Notes: generated by a model from the sequence alone, not told the origin. A DNA stretch of 64,000 nt from Coptis chinensis (GCA_015680905.1 CM027378.1:53841501-53905500), one strand, 5' to 3'. Shown: positions 45,597 through 57,640, counted from the stretch's first letter. Translations and numbers: made by a program.

Positions 45597-46358
45597 TCAG
45601 TGTTCTGCACTCATATCTGAAGTGGCCTTTTGTGGCACAATAGTAACATTGCCTCTCTGCCTTAGGAGTTCTAGCTTCACCCCTAGATTTATACCGCCAT
45701 CACCTCTAGAACGAGATGGTTTTCTGTTTTGACCTCTCCCCCGTTTCTCTGTGAAAAGGATCTCTGAGTGAGAAGAGCTGCTTCTTGCACTCCTTCTAGT
45801 CTCCTCATTCAACAAAGACGTGGTAGCCATCTCCATGGTAACAATTCCATCCTTGGCTGCTCCATGTAGAGAAACTGCTAATGTCTCCCAACTTTCGGGT
45901 AGAGAGCCTAATAGAAACAAAGCCTCAACTTCGTCTCCCAAATTGATCTTCATCAAATGCATCCGATTGATGATATTTCTGTACTTCATTAAGATGCTTT
46001 CGGACATTGAAGAACCTTCTTGGTACTTCGTGGTTCCGCAAAACTTCTTAACGACTAGCACTTTGTTTCCACCGACTTCCTCTCATAAAGGTCTTCGAAG
46101 TTTCTTCCATGGACCGGCGTAGTCTCTTAGGCCACATGGTGAAAGACAATCGTCAAATCCACCGTCGAATGTATCCAATCGCTTTTACGTCAAGCTTTTT
46201 CCACTTTCGGCCTCATCGGTCTTTTCGGGTTTTACTCCCTCATTCTCAATGGGAAGTGCCAAGTCCTTGCAGTATAGCAAGTCTTCCATCTTGGCTTTCC
46301 AGATGGTGTAGTTCTTCCTATTCAGACTCATCATACGAGTGTTCACGGAATGGTCCAT
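45597..46358 (-). pseudogene. copia-C gag
   Basis: ATG at 46358 starts MDHSVNTRMMSLNRKNYTIW, then KAKMEDLLYCKDLALPI, as in Tnt1-like gag; after a stop near 46185 the frame resumes with SMSESILMKYRNIINRMH, GDEVEALFLLGSLPESWETL and an RS-rich basic segment. A CCHC knuckle, CYYCATKGHFRYEC, lies near 45650-45610 in a neighbouring frame. Confidence 0.85.
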
Positions 46359-46448
46359 CTATACAAGTTATTTAACCTCAAATCTTCTCTCAGGAATTTC
46401 GTCAAACACCTTCTGACCAAGATTCGGATAACACCCTAGGCTATTCTA

Positions 46449-46468
46449 ACCAAGGCTCTGATACCACT
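46449..46468 (-). other. copia-C primer-binding site
   Basis: Read on -, directly after the 5' LTR: AGTGGTATCAGAGCCTTGG, complementary to the initiator-Met tRNA 3' end, as in most copia elements. Confidence 0.9.
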
Positions 46469-47134
46469 TGTTGGGGTTTATACCAATACCAATCGGTTCC
46501 CCCACTACACAGATAACTTGTATGAACACACTTCAACTCCAGATAAATCTCAAATATCACAAACTACCTATACTAACATGCCCAACTCACTAAACAACTA
46601 TTAACAAATGATAATAATGTAAAGCAAGAAAAGCAAACCACAACACAAAGATTTACCGTGGTTCGCCAATGATGTCTACTTCCACAAGAGCCGGTTCTTA
46701 ATAAAGTAGGAAGGAAGATTACAATCTCTCACCTTACTAGATCACTCTTATCTCTTTTTACGTGGTTGTCTCTCAGAAAGGTTCTCTTTTGTTTTAGTCC
46801 GGATTCCAATCCTTCCGACTTGTTTGGTTCGTTAGGTTTTCAAAACCTTGATTTTTGGTTTTATCTCCAAAACCAAATTTCGCTGGGTATCTTGTAGCAA
46901 GGCCCACAAAAATTATGCCCGAGCGCTGGCGCCACTCTGGCCCTTGTCGCTAGACTGGAAAGACCTGAAGCCGAAGGCTGGCGCTGCCACTTTGAGCTGG
47001 TCGCCCTATGTTACTTGAACTCGAAGGCTGGCGCCATCCGAGCGCTGGCGCTGCCTCGACTTTGTCGCGATGCCGAATTCGCTTGTTTCTCTCCAGCTCC
47101 AGTTTCTCTCCTCATGTGAGGGATAACTCCAACA
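46469..47134 (-). repeat. copia-C 5' LTR
   Basis: 666 bp, TG...CA ends, followed on + by the duplication GCCTG (47135-47139). See the 3' LTR for differences. Confidence 0.95.
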
Positions 47135-47139
47135 GCCTG

Positions 47140-47945
47140 ATTCTATGGTTGTAATATAGAAGCGAAGTGCAACAATGGACTGTTTTCAGAGACAGAAAGC
47201 TCATTTAATGAGGAACAATGCATTCTTTATCCTTTTTCATTAAATGTATAGCTTGGATTCCTTTGGGCTTCAGCTATGATTTTCGGTAAACATGAAATAC
47301 TGTGCGTTTCCCCTAAATACTGTACAAGTGGATTCCTAAAAGCAGCTCTTTCTCCCATGTCAGTGAGGAAGAGTGACACTCATTTTTTTTTATTAATAAA
47401 AATGTCAAACGGAACATAAGAATGAATTCAAGTACAGTTCCAGTTCAAATAACACTTCCAACAACAGAATTAACATCTAGGAGCGCCAGCCACTGTACAT
47501 ACTCTTTGTAATATGTACATAAGCCTCAACAAATGATCACAACCACCAGCAACGAAAAACCGATCACTAATTTAACATAGTACGATATAAAATATCATTG
47601 GCTCATATGGTACCAACTTCCCTAAAACCATTTTTTGGGAAGGGAGGGGAACAGGACCATTCAGTAGAGATATCTAAAACGAATACAACTAACAACAAAG
47701 CAATTTTACTATGCCATTAGCCATTCACAAAAAGCCATGCATAAACCAGAGAATCTAGTTAATTGCATTGCAACCAAAAGCACAGCTAGCCAAAGTAATG
47801 TAGAGAGAGAGAGCACCATAGTGGCACCAAAAAAAACAAAGAGGGGAGGGGGGCAGTGGTAGCACACCTGGGAATAGACCATATTTCACAAATAATCAAA
47901 TAATTTCCCTTCCAAAATGATCTTTAAGTGTTGAAGAATGGGTGT
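47140..47945. other. unassigned stretch
   Basis: Probably the continuation of the sequence interrupted by copia-C. No gene recognised; one GAGAGAGAG and an A-rich/GGGGAGG patch near 47800-47860. Confidence 0.35.
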
Positions 47946-47948
47946 GCA

Positions 47949-48560
47949 GTAACGACCCGCCCCATCGATACTGTTCCCACTTTAACCACTGCGGACTTAA
48001 GTGTGGAGTTTTCACCAACTCCAAAGCCAAACAATCCAGAAAAAGCCTCGATATTAGGATTTGGAGGATCAATTACTCATAGCCAGGATCTTTGGACAAC
48101 TACTTAAGCGAAGTGGGATCACACCATAGCGCAACCGTCACCCATAATACTCCTCCTCGGGCCACGCCTAGGGGTCCCACAATCCCACCACCTTAAGATC
48201 AAGCCGTCCTCGGCTCTGATACCATTTTTTAACGACCCGCCCTATCCTACTACATCGATGCTGTCCCCACTTAACCACTGCAAACCTCATAAAGTGTGGG
48301 GTTTTTGGATTCCGGAGAGCAGCTTCCCAAGAGGTCACCCATCCTGAAAACTACTCCTGCCCGAGCACGCTTAACTGTGGAGTTGAGAAAAAGCCTCCAT
48401 GTTAGGATTTGGAGGATCAATTACTCATAGCCAGGATCTTTGTATAACTACTTAAGCGAAGTGGGATCACACAATGGCACAACCGTCACCCGTACCCAGG
48501 CTAGGCGCCTTTCCATCATACCCCTCCTCGGGCCACGCCCAGGGGTCCCACAAAGGGCCT
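47949..48560 (-). mobile_element. Cassandra-like TRIM retrotransposon
   Basis: Two direct copies of an LTR-like unit start TAACGACCCGCCC at 47951 and 48231 and share TTAGGATTTGGAGGATCAAT, CATAGCCAGGATCTTTG and CACTTAAGCGAAG-like text. Between them, read on -, is ATGGTATCAGAGCCGAGGA (near 48225-48207), an initiator-Met primer-binding site, then a short non-coding internal domain with CTCCTCGGGCCACGCC text. The right copy contains a 5S-rRNA-like segment. A tiny, non-coding element with 5S-like LTRs and this primer site is the Cassandra pattern. Exact LTR ends are uncertain. Confidence 0.8.
48318..48384 (-). ncRNA. 5S-rRNA-like segment in the Cassandra LTR
   Basis: Read on -: AGTTAAGCGTGCTCGGGCAG, AGTAGTTTTCAGGATGGG, TGACCTCTTGGGAAGC. 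These correspond to the internal promoter of plant 5S rRNA genes (A box AGTTAAGCGTGC and C box GGATGGGTGACC). The first and last parts of a real 5S gene are missing, so it is not a functional rRNA gene; it could still recruit RNA polymerase III. Confidence 0.85.
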
Positions 48561-49091
48561 CTCGAGCTGTAAGTCTCTCAAAAGGTTCGTACTTAAGGAG
48601 ACCTCAGACAACTTTAAAAAAAGAGTCGTGTATTGGGCGCCACACGAATTGGATTGGGCAGCCTCCAGTCCAAGCCCAAACAGCAAAGTCCAAAAGAAAG
48701 CCCATTACACCCCCCACCTAAATCGCGAAAACCGGGAAAACCTTTTCAACTAGTATCATCTCTCTCGCGCACTCACTCACAAAAAAACCAAATCACAAAA
48801 AAATCAAAGATCAAAGATCAAAAACCAAAAACCTAACCTTTTCTCATCAATTCGAGTTTGGGCAACCACCATTCGAGTGAGTTTGGGCAATTCAGTTTGA
48901 GTTTGGGCAACCACCGTCTGCTCTCATCTCTTTGAGTTTGGGCAACACTCATTTTCTCTCTTGGGCAACACTCGTCTACCACAGGTATCTTTACCTTGTT
49001 ATATAACTTGTTATCTTTACCTTGAATAATTTGTGGTGTGTTGGTTATGGTAATTTAATTATACAAAATGAACTATTGTTTGAGAAAACTT

Positions 49092-49183
49092 AAAACGACC
49101 CAGTGAGGTCGTTTTGAAGAAGCACCAAACGACTCAGTGAGGTCGTTTTGGAAATGGCCCAAACGACCTAGTGAAGTTGTTTG
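49092..49183. repeat. AAACGAC hairpin repeats upstream of PMD copy 2
   Basis: Three units equivalent to those at 27395-27492: AAACGACCCAGTGAGGTCGT, then TTTGAAGAAGCACC, and so on. Base-paired stems AAACGAC/GTCGTTT are perfect in units 1 and nearly so in 2. Confidence 0.85.
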
Positions 49184-49189
49184 AATGTT

Positions 49190-49975
49190 TTTTTTTTTTA
49201 ATATTCTTTGTATTCTTGATTCTTGATACATGGAATGTAGGTTGATCTTAATAATTTGTACTAGATTGTATTCTTGATTTTGTTTGAGTTAAGGGTGTAT
49301 TACCGATTAAATAATAAAGGGATGTTTTGATCTTCTTATTGCTATAAAGTTTATTAGTCCTTATCAGGTATGTACTAGATTAGAAGTAAACATTTACATA
49401 CCCATTTCTTTTCTTCCTTCACTTTCACACCAATAGCTTATACAAAGCTAGTTGAGAGAAATCAAAAGTTCTCTAATTACCATCTATCCATTTTCAATTT
49501 ATCTACAAGCTTATATTCTAATAAACACATAAATTAGAGTAGAAGTTCCCAAGAGGTAGCGGTTTGAATCTTTTTCTCACGACAAAGTGAGATTCGAATT
49601 TTGTCGACTTGATCAAAAGGTGAGTCTTTAAAGAAAAATCGTGTTTAACGTAGTATTCATTTTATAGGTTTAATTGTACTACTAAGATATTGTATGGGTG
49701 GTTTTATTATTTGTGATAGTTGGTATTGGATAGATTAGTGGCAATTGTGAATTCATTATGGATTTGGTGAGAAACTTATACTCAACTCCTTTTGGTTTAG
49801 TAAATGGGTGTTGAACAAAAGTTTCAAACATAGGGTCTATGCTTAAGGATAATGACAACTTAACTAGTAGGAGTAGCAGGCATAGCATGGAATGTAGGTT
49901 GGGTAAGGGTATTAGGGAAGACTATAGAGGTTTTGGAACTGTAATAGTAGTGTTAAAAATCAGAATATGATTTAG
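49190..49975. other. extra non-coding sequence in copy 2
   Basis: Copy 2 has several hundred bases more than copy 1 between the hairpin repeats and the PMD start, so 49260-49950 is either an insertion here or a deletion in copy 1. No TIR or ORF identified in it. Confidence 0.45.
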
Positions 49976-50041
49976 ATTTAGATTTAGATTTGATTAAACT
50001 TATTATAGTTCCTAATACTTGTTTTATTTTTCTTTGTAGCA

Positions 50042-52430
50042 ATGGGTCATCGATCAAAGAATGTGAAGAATGTAGCGAAAACTATATTCAAGGGTGTAAA
50101 GAAGTTGTTAGGCGGCGGTTCCTCTAGTGGTGACGCAGTTGAAAGAAAGAGACAAAGAGGAGAGGACTTATCGGCATCAGCGCGTAGATGGCACCACAAA
50201 GAAAAAGAGGTTCCTGAGGTTCCTGAAGTTCATTCATCGAGTGAAGATAGTGTAGATAGCGATAACAATGTAGGTTTAGATGTAAATACGGATCGTGGGA
50301 AGAGTATAGTGGAAGAGGAGAGTGAGGATGGTGAGGAGGGGGAAGAAGAGGGTGATGAGGAGGGTGAGGAGGGTGATGAAGAGGATGATAATGGGGATGA
50401 TGAGGAGGAGCAGGATGATGATGTGGAAGAAAATGTGGTAGAAGTCGTACCACCAGTGGAAGAAGCACCTCTGGTATTGGATTTTATGAGAAAATCCAAT
50501 GATGATTTGGAGTTTAAAAGAGGTGAGTATGGGGGTGGCTCGTATGAGTCAGAGCTGTTATATGACTATGCAGTGCATGTCGCTCGCGATGTTTGGAAGA
50601 GAAGGGTAATATTTTGATTTTCTTTAGTACTTTGATTTTTCTTCTACAAAATCTTTTGTTTATGCTCATATATATCTAATGCATGCTTGGTTGTTTCAGG
50701 AGGATCGCGGAGCGTTGAAGTGTGTTTCCCACTTAGCGAAGTTCTGCCAATGGGATTTCATGAATGAATTTAGAAGGACTCCGATATTTGCCCACGAACT
50801 GAGAAAGATTGGGTTGTATGATCTCGTGTTAAGTTATCACGAGCATATGAGTCCACCATTGGTCTCTGCGTTTGTGGAGAGGTGGCATCCGGAGACTAAG
50901 ACCTTCCATATGCCATTTGGGAGATGACTGTGACTTTGGATGATGTTGTACAAATCTGTGGAGTCATAGTTAGAGGAAGAGCGGTGTAAGGGGATATAGT
51001 GAGTTGAACTTACAACAATCGATAAATCTTCTACACCGTGCTCTGGGTCTCCCTATTGCTTTGATTAAGGCGGAGATGAAAGCTAGCAAGTTCACTTCAA
51101 AAGTAAGGCTAGAATTCCTTCAAAGGCATTTTGCTAACAAGGTTCATGATAAGCCCATATGTAACGCTGCTGGGAAGGTGGTGGATAAGGCCTCGAGTTT
51201 GCAGGAAGTCCAACGGGCTGTCAGAGTTTTCATCCTGTTTTTCTTTGGATGTGCCGTTTTTACTGACAAGTCTGGGACTAGAGTGCCTCTATATTATCTG
51301 AGGCCGTTGTTGAAATTCAGTGAGATATGAGAGTATACATGGGGTGCATCAATTTTGGCGTTTCTATATAGAGGTCTTGGGGTTGCCATATATACGAAGG
51401 TGAAAGGGGTTACAAGCTATATGACTCTTATATAGGTAAAACTTTAGTATTTTAGAGATTATTTTTTTTAATGTTACTTTTATTACTCTATCAATATGTT
51501 AACTATTTGTGTATATATATATCTAGGTGTGGATCTATGAGTACTTCCCGATATTCAGACCAATCCCAAACACGGACTATAGCTTGTCTTAAGCGTGTGC
51601 TCATAGACACACAATAGTTGCTCTACACTATGACGATACAACGCATGCATTGCAGTATTATCGAGCGATACTTGATGATATGAATTGTTTAAATGTAAGT
51701 ATTTAAGTTTATTTATATTATTATTTTTTAGTAATTGATCATTAGAGTTGTTAATGACACATTTGATTTTGTTTCAGGTTGATTAGCATCCCTACAATAA
51801 TGTCAGAGCTACAAGCTCGATCGATGACATTGCATTTTTGAGGGATTACTATGTTTTTTCAACATTGTCGAGCTTTACGTTGTTGCAAGGGTTGTGCGTT
51901 AGTTGGGTCACGTGCAACTTATACCCGTAGATCCTCCAACACCAAATTGGAGGACAAGAACTGTAGTAGGACGCGGGAATGAGGTGAAATGGACCAATAT
52001 TGGGCCAACTTACTGGGAGTCATGGCAGAATCATGTGATCTAACCCTGCAATCAAGGACCTATCTCGTCTTATCCATAGGAGTGTCATCCAAACTACATG
52101 ACTTGGTATGCGAGGAATTCTCACATTCCATTAGTGAACCCTAAGCGTCTTCTTATTAATTTCTCCCAAGAGACAGTTCCTAACTGTACACCAATTGTGA
52201 GTATTGTGATTTTTAATTGAGTTTCTCTAATTATGATTTTTTGCATTCGATTGGCAACTTATCTTGATTTCTCTTTTTTCGATAGAACGACGTCATCGAT
52301 GTAACTAGTCGCATGTTAGAGAGAGGTATGCAATTGGCTAGGAATAATATTCCAGAGAAAGCAAGGTCTTCCTTCGAACAAGAGTACAACTTGACTAGGT
52401 GCAAGTACAGTGGTAGGTGTACAACTTGAC
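50042..52430 (+). pseudogene. plant mobile domain (PMD) protein, copy 2
   Basis: Same gene as copy 1. Exon 1 (50042-50605) is open: MGHRSKNVKNVAKTIFKGVK, then an acidic tract and VLDFMRKSNDDLEFKRGEY. Exon 2 starts at 50700 and reads VSHLAKFCQWDFMNEF, VERWHPETKTFHMPFG, but one G is missing at 50925-50928 relative to copy 1, so the frame breaks at the PMD core. A stop TAA after the RGRAV-like end near 50987 is shared with copy 1. Later parts (LLHRALGLPI; near 51530 WIYEYFPIFRP) are recognisable. The two copies lost function independently, apart from the shared stop. Confidence 0.8.
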
Positions 52431-52435
52431 TAGGT

Positions 52436-52670
52436 GCATGTTTGAATGAATGAATGATGGATGTTGGATGTTGGATGTTTGAATGGATGATGTATGTTTG
52501 ATTTTGATTTTAATTTTGAATGAATGATGGATGTTTAATTTGATTTTGAATGAATGATGGATGTTTGATTTTGAATGAATGGTGGATGTTTGATTTTGAA
52601 TGAATAAGTGGAATTTGTTGTTATTTGAATGAATGAATTTTGGAATGAATGGATGTTTCTATGGTTGTAT
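52436..52670. repeat. GAATGAATGGATG-type minisatellite
   Basis: Irregular repeats of TGAATGAATGATGGATGTT and TTTGATTTTGAATG. A shorter version (TGAATGAATTTTGATTTTG) occurs at the same place after PMD copy 1 (30200-30260), so the tract is part of the element and expanded in copy 2. Confidence 0.8.
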
Positions 52671-52753
52671 GTATATGAATGTGTTGTAAAAACAAAATGA
52701 AATTCTAAATTTTTTTTGTCCAAACGACCCAGCCATGTCGTCCCCTTGTCAAA

Positions 52754-54262
52754 TGATAAAACATAAAATGAATAGTTTACCTACGAAATGAACGATAAAA
52801 CTCAAAACGTAAGTAAACTAAAACTAAATTATGATGCCTAAATTTATCAAAGATTCTACTCTCAATCCTATGAGATATAGTGGAGTAGAGTGATTCGTTC
52901 CACTCCTAGTCCTTCCTCCAGATGCTATGTTCTCAAGTGTAAGTACTCTAAACTTAAAGTCTAATGAGAGATTTACGAATGAGGCAACTAGACTACGATG
53001 CAACTACCCACAAAATGCAACTAGTCGACTATGGAAATAACTAAGGGAATGCTACGTTGATTCGATGATAAGGAGTTAGAGGAGGATTGATTCCACCTTA
53101 ACTCGACTTAATCCTATTAACGACGAATCGTCGTAATCCGAATTGAATCGCTTCAGAAACAAGTGGTTCTTCCTAATCCCTAATTACACATGGCATTCCT
53201 ACCAATTCATAACTAGCATGTGAACGATTAAACCCATTCTCATGGTGAACTAATTGTTTCTAGAGTGGAAAGGAAATTACGACGATTCTACGATATTCGG
53301 AATCAAGCTTTCATCAAGGCTTCTCAACCCCCTTTAATGGAGGTTTAGCCGAGAATCATTACGCAATCATTTCCAATTACATTTAAACTAAACATGATAT
53401 AAAGAATTGAAATTTACTTAATTAAACAATAATGAAATCTAATTTAATGACTCAAATGAAATAAAGACAGGAATTGAAATTAGATCTAGGAATGGAAATG
53501 ACAAAATCGAAATTGATAAAAAATACTACTTTATTGATCTAATCAAAATGAAGAACAAGATTCAAAGGTTTAATCTAATACAATAATTGAAATGGAACTA
53601 AACTTAATTAATCTACATGAAAAACTAGATCTAGAATTCATTAATGGAGGCTAACTAATCTAAATCTAATCTAGGTCTAACTATCTACCATTAACTAACT
53701 ACTAAGCTTTTGTTTTTATACATTCAGATCCAAAAATCGTGCATGGGCTTGGAGCCATGTTTTGGGCCAGAGAATCAGGCCCAAAACCCAATTTTTTCAG
53801 TCCAAAAAGGCCTCTTCAGCTGCAGTTGGCTTCAACAGACTTTCCGTCCACTTCTGCTCCTCTGATTGGGTCAAGGCTTAGACCATTGGAAATCTCTTTC
53901 CGAGCCGGTCGTTTTGACATAAGGTAGGCCCCATTCCGAGGTCTGAGTCCAAAGATATGTCCTTCGAAGTTTTGGTCGACTTTGTGTCTTTGTTTTCTCG
54001 CCCGGCGTCGACTTTTCAGCTTTTGACCGGGCTTTTAGAAAGGCTTTGTCTTCTCCGAAACTTGGCCTTTAATCACGGAATTCCTTAGTAACCCACCCTT
54101 TGCTCCTTTTATCTCGCTAAAGTGGCACATTTCTACACATAATGGACTTTGAAGCCCGAAATGCATAAAACACGTAATCGTTAACTCTTAATTATTACTC
54201 ACATAATTGGTCTAAAAGTATGACTGTTAAAGGGTTAAAACTACAGTTTTGGGCTCTTATCA
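52754..54262 (-). repeat. Athila-like 3' LTR, complete
   Basis: 1509 bp with matching ends TGATAA...TTATCA. First 139 bp identical to 63862-64000. Confidence 0.9.
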
Positions 54263-54275
54263 AACCACCCCAAAC
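54263..54275 (-). other. Athila-like polypurine tract at the 3' LTR
   Basis: AACCACCCCAAAC on +, purine-rich on the element's strand, directly next to the LTR end; followed by TGCTTGTCCTCAAGCAA, a short foldback that recurs in altered form at 55866-55890. Confidence 0.85.
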
Positions 54276-56090
54276 AGCATTTTGCTTGTCCTCAAGCAAA
54301 GATGAGAAATTAGAATAAGTGACCAAAAATGGAGTTCTAACTACTCTCGTTTACTGAAAGCGATTGCATTGACCATATGCAACAAGCGCTTTAAACCACT
54401 AGGAATTCCCTAGTGGACGAAGTTATAGCCTCGTGAGAGAGTTTTCCAAATGAAGGTACTCACAAACTTCATCTATACTACAATGACTAAGAAATAAAAC
54501 TATTGTTTCCTTTATTCATGCTCCAAACTATCTATACATCTCACTAGCTATGAACAAGAATAACCAAGTCACAAACCTAAGCTAATATATGCATAATACT
54601 CAATCATCTATAATAAACATATATACAATGAGTAATACTATGAAATGTCTAGCAGATCCGTTTTCTGAAACTGGGAATAGCGCCCTTAAGTAGTTTCTCA
54701 CAATAATAGTCAAGATACAACACTCTGATTTTTCCACTCAAGTTTCGCTACTCTAGTGCGCAGTGGGCACACTTTACCTTACAATCTCAATGACACACAA
54801 GGAAGTCGGAGTCGATCAAACACATCTGCCACTTACTATCACACTAACATATTCCTAATTGAGCTAGAGGTCTTTATTAGGTGTTTCGGGGATTAGGAGA
54901 TGGTTTAAGAAGGAAGGAAATGGATATTCAAAAAGGACAAGTCTGAGATAATAGAGTCTTCATATTATGTAACTAGAGAAAACCTTGTTATTTACTTCTA
55001 TACTTTGTTTCCATCCTTAGCCATATTTTTCTTTTTCTTTTTTTTTTTTTTTCTTTGGCTTTTGACTCCCTTTTATTCTATTTTTGGAGTTTTTATTTTA
55101 TTTCTATTTTTCTTTTTCTTTTCCTTGGATGGAAACTTATTTCCTTTATTTTCTGAAGCAATTAACTAACTTTTGTTTACACATGTTTTTCTCTTCTTCT
55201 TTCTTCCTCATTCTATTCTCAGACTTATTCTAAATTGGGTAGGTTGATTTATTTATTTATTTTTATTTTGTTTTTGTTTTTGTAACAGGGTAAAGGGATT
55301 GTGGTTTATGAAAGGCTAAAGAAAGGCTCAGAGGGGCGACTAGCGGGAAATAATTCCTAGGTTTGAATTTTTGGCTATATCGATCCAAAAAGGGCCTAAA
55401 TTCTCGCTTAGGATATGGCATAGTGATCAAGCAAGTGGACGTGTGATTTCTCTATCCGGATTTTACTTCTCCCTTGTGTCATTTCTCAAATGTTCCGCTC
55501 ATATAAGGCTTTAGGCTATATTCTCACAGGATTTATAGAATAAGTACTTTAGCCTAGATTTCAGAAACTTACTGCTAACAATCATAGATACTCATGTAAT
55601 ATATTTATAGATAGATGCAAAGATTATTACCTACATATTAACCTAAGTTTCTAACAATTATTCTGATGCAACAGCTACGTGAGACTTCTAGATTGTTAAG
55701 AGCATGGAGAAAGAAACAATACCAATATTCCTAAGTGTATATCATAACTTATTTATTTATATTTTTGAATTTTTGAAATTTTAACTAGAAACAAATTCAT
55801 ATTATACATATCTATATCCTATCAGATGCCTTTAATTACACGTGTTTCTATGCCCCCAAACAAAAAAGCATGCTTTGTCCTCAAAGCATTTAAATAAAGA
55901 GGGTAGGAAAAATACCATTGAAACGCCATGAAATTCGTGAACATCCGTGAAAACAAGGTTAGAACGCACTAATATAGGAAATAAAAACTGACACAACTCT
56001 ATACGAGTTCTACCCATTATGGGGTTAACAAAAATGAAATTGCTTGGGACATAAGCAGACACTAACTAGAATGAACACTTACCTTATTCC
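54276..56090. other. Athila-like 3' non-coding region
   Basis: Long AT- and T-rich region (a T/C tract around 55020-55200) with no open frame of interest. A second polypurine-like site lies at 55850-55861. Confidence 0.5.
55850..55861 (-). other. internal polypurine-tract-like site 1
   Basis: ATGCCCCCAAAC on + followed by AAAGCATGCTTTGTCCTCAA, resembling the real tract and its TGCTTGTCCTCAAGCA neighbour at 54263. It lies after ORF B in element order. Confidence 0.5.
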
Positions 56091-56096
56091 CCGCAT

Positions 56097-57027
56097 TACT
56101 CGTCATCTTCCTCATTCTCTTCTTTCATAAAGAAGTGAGGTTCCTTCGCGTCCTGCCATTCAATGATAATTTGCCAGGCTTCCCGCCATTTATCATCTAT
56201 GATTGCTAACCTATTAAGAGCCACTTGGTCTGACGGGGTGTAGGGTGCAACCAGATGAGGTTGTATCCTCCACCCTTGCCAAGTCATTGCACGGAAAGAT
56301 CGAATAATACTATTGGTGGGTCGTCACGCGTTAATCGATTTGTAATCCAATCCGTGAAGCGTGTACAAAAAGAAAGAAAAACATAGCATAATACGAGAAA
56401 CTAGAACGGGCATAAGAAGGTACTTATGCCTCATGCTATGGGATCGAGCTAAACTAGACATCAAGGTTCGGGGAAGGTCATGACACATACGTCCCGTGGC
56501 TAAAGCAAGGAAGACGCTGCAAGTGGCATCATTCACAGAAGAAAAACGCCATTCCCTAAAATGTTTAGCATGATCCAAAACATAATAGTTCCTATGTTCA
56601 TGGACAAGCTACCAAAGGCGCGACGTTATATTCCCCTTGGTCCTCAATACGAAAAATGCCTCCACCCATACGACTCATGCAAAACTCATAAGTGTAGACA
56701 TACATATTATCGAATCCAATAGCACCATGGGTCTTGTATTTCAGCGGGCATAGCCAGTCCAAGAACAAATGCTAGCAAGAACCTGGTAATTTCCATTGGT
56801 TCATTATCAATGTTGATGGAGAACACTTGTTCTCCATCTGGTCTTTCAAAGAAAATGCAGTTATCGTAAAAATAAGATGCTAGAGTCGGAGAATAAAGTG
56901 CATCCGGTCTTACCATAAGCGGCTCCCAGCCAACGAATGTGATCGCTTTGCGAAACCAAGCACCATAAGTAGTGCTTTGGAACAAATCTTCGAAAGACTG
57001 TTCCGGTATCAATGTTGGAGATGTCAT
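56097..57027 (-). pseudogene. Athila-like element ORF B, unknown
   Basis: ATG at 57027 (MTSPTLIPEQSFEDLFQ) opens a frame that reads TTYGAWFRKAITFVGWEPLM, PDALYSPTLASYFYDNCIFF, EPMEITRFLLAFVLGLAMPA and then breaks near 56707. Continuations in other frames give FDNMYVYTYEFCMSRMGGGI, HAKHFREWRFSSVNDATCS, and a C-terminal part with WREAWQIIIEWQDAKEPHF and an acidic end (EENEEDDE) at 56097. So a protein of roughly 300 aa with at least two frameshifts. I recognise no domain; layout suggests an extra non-pol retrotransposon protein. An upstream extension to 57351 is open but has no better start. Confidence 0.55.
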
Positions 57028-57029
57028 CT

Positions 57030-57640
57030 CAAAATTACGCTTTGGAATAGCTGCGAATGATCCGGATACTACGCGCGAAAAACTGGAAATTTTCTGGTCC
57101 ACGGAAGTCAGGGCGCGAGTGCGCTCTGAAGAAATTGAAATTTCCAGTGTTTGAAGCCGGATCGCCAGCTTTGCTTGCCGAAGCCCGACAAAAAAACTCA
57201 GAAAAATATACAGAGCGAAAAGGCCCTCAGAGGGCGAGTAAGGCCGGAGTTGCGTAAACTCGAAAATGAGCCGAAACGAGGGAATCGCGGGAGTGAAAGG
57301 TGAGTGATGGAGTTTAGGTGTAGTGTGAGTTGTGAGGATAGATTGTATCAAGTTTATATAGGTTTAAAGTTGCTAAAATGGATCGAAGTTGCCAAAACTA
57401 ATTACGGCAGCTTAGAATCCTAAAATTTCTAAACCCCAAAACGGAAACAACTCATATCCTTGATTCTAATTCAAACCCAAAGATCTTTTAGGTTGATTTT
57501 ATGATAGAATGTACCTATTTAATCTAGATTTCATCCTACAATGATACTCAATCATAGATATGCCTAAACGGCCAAATTTTCACCTTGACTCAAGAATAAA
57601 TTCTAACACGAGGGTTATAAAAATAATGCTTGAATTGATA
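57030..57640. other. spacer between ORF A and ORF B
   Basis: The 57351-57030 part is open in frame with ORF B but reads as compositionally odd leader sequence; the rest is non-coding. Confidence 0.4.

Larger units (their letters stand above)
41586..47134 (-). mobile_element. full-length Ty1/copia element, Tnt1/Tork-like (copia-C)
   Basis: LTRs at 41586-42250 and 46469-47134 both run TGTTGGGG...CTCCAACA, flanked by the perfect 5-bp duplication GCCTG (41581-41585 and 47135-47139). On -, the order is 5' LTR, primer-binding site, gag, protease, integrase, RT, RNase H, polypurine tract, 3' LTR, the copia order. Integrase and RT sequences are close to the Tnt1 style (KQHRVSFQ, FIDDASRKIWAY). Length is 5549 bp. 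Several frameshifts break the polyprotein. Confidence 0.95.
48632..52753. mobile_element. MULE/PMD element, copy 2, interrupted by the gypsy element
   Basis: Starts with ATTGGGCGCCACACGAATTG, GATTGGGCAGCC, which matches the right end of copy 1 in inverted orientation (24 of 32). It holds the hairpin repeats at 49092-49182 and a PMD gene at 50042-52430. Around 52719-52740 an AAACGACCCAGCCATGTCG unit begins the next array, but at 52754 the Athila-like LTR starts, so the transposase half, if present, must lie beyond 64000. Confidence 0.6.

Noticed and set aside
48318-48384. Functional 5S rRNA gene
   Set aside because: Only the internal promoter part is kept, and it lies in an LTR-like unit next to a tRNA primer-binding site.
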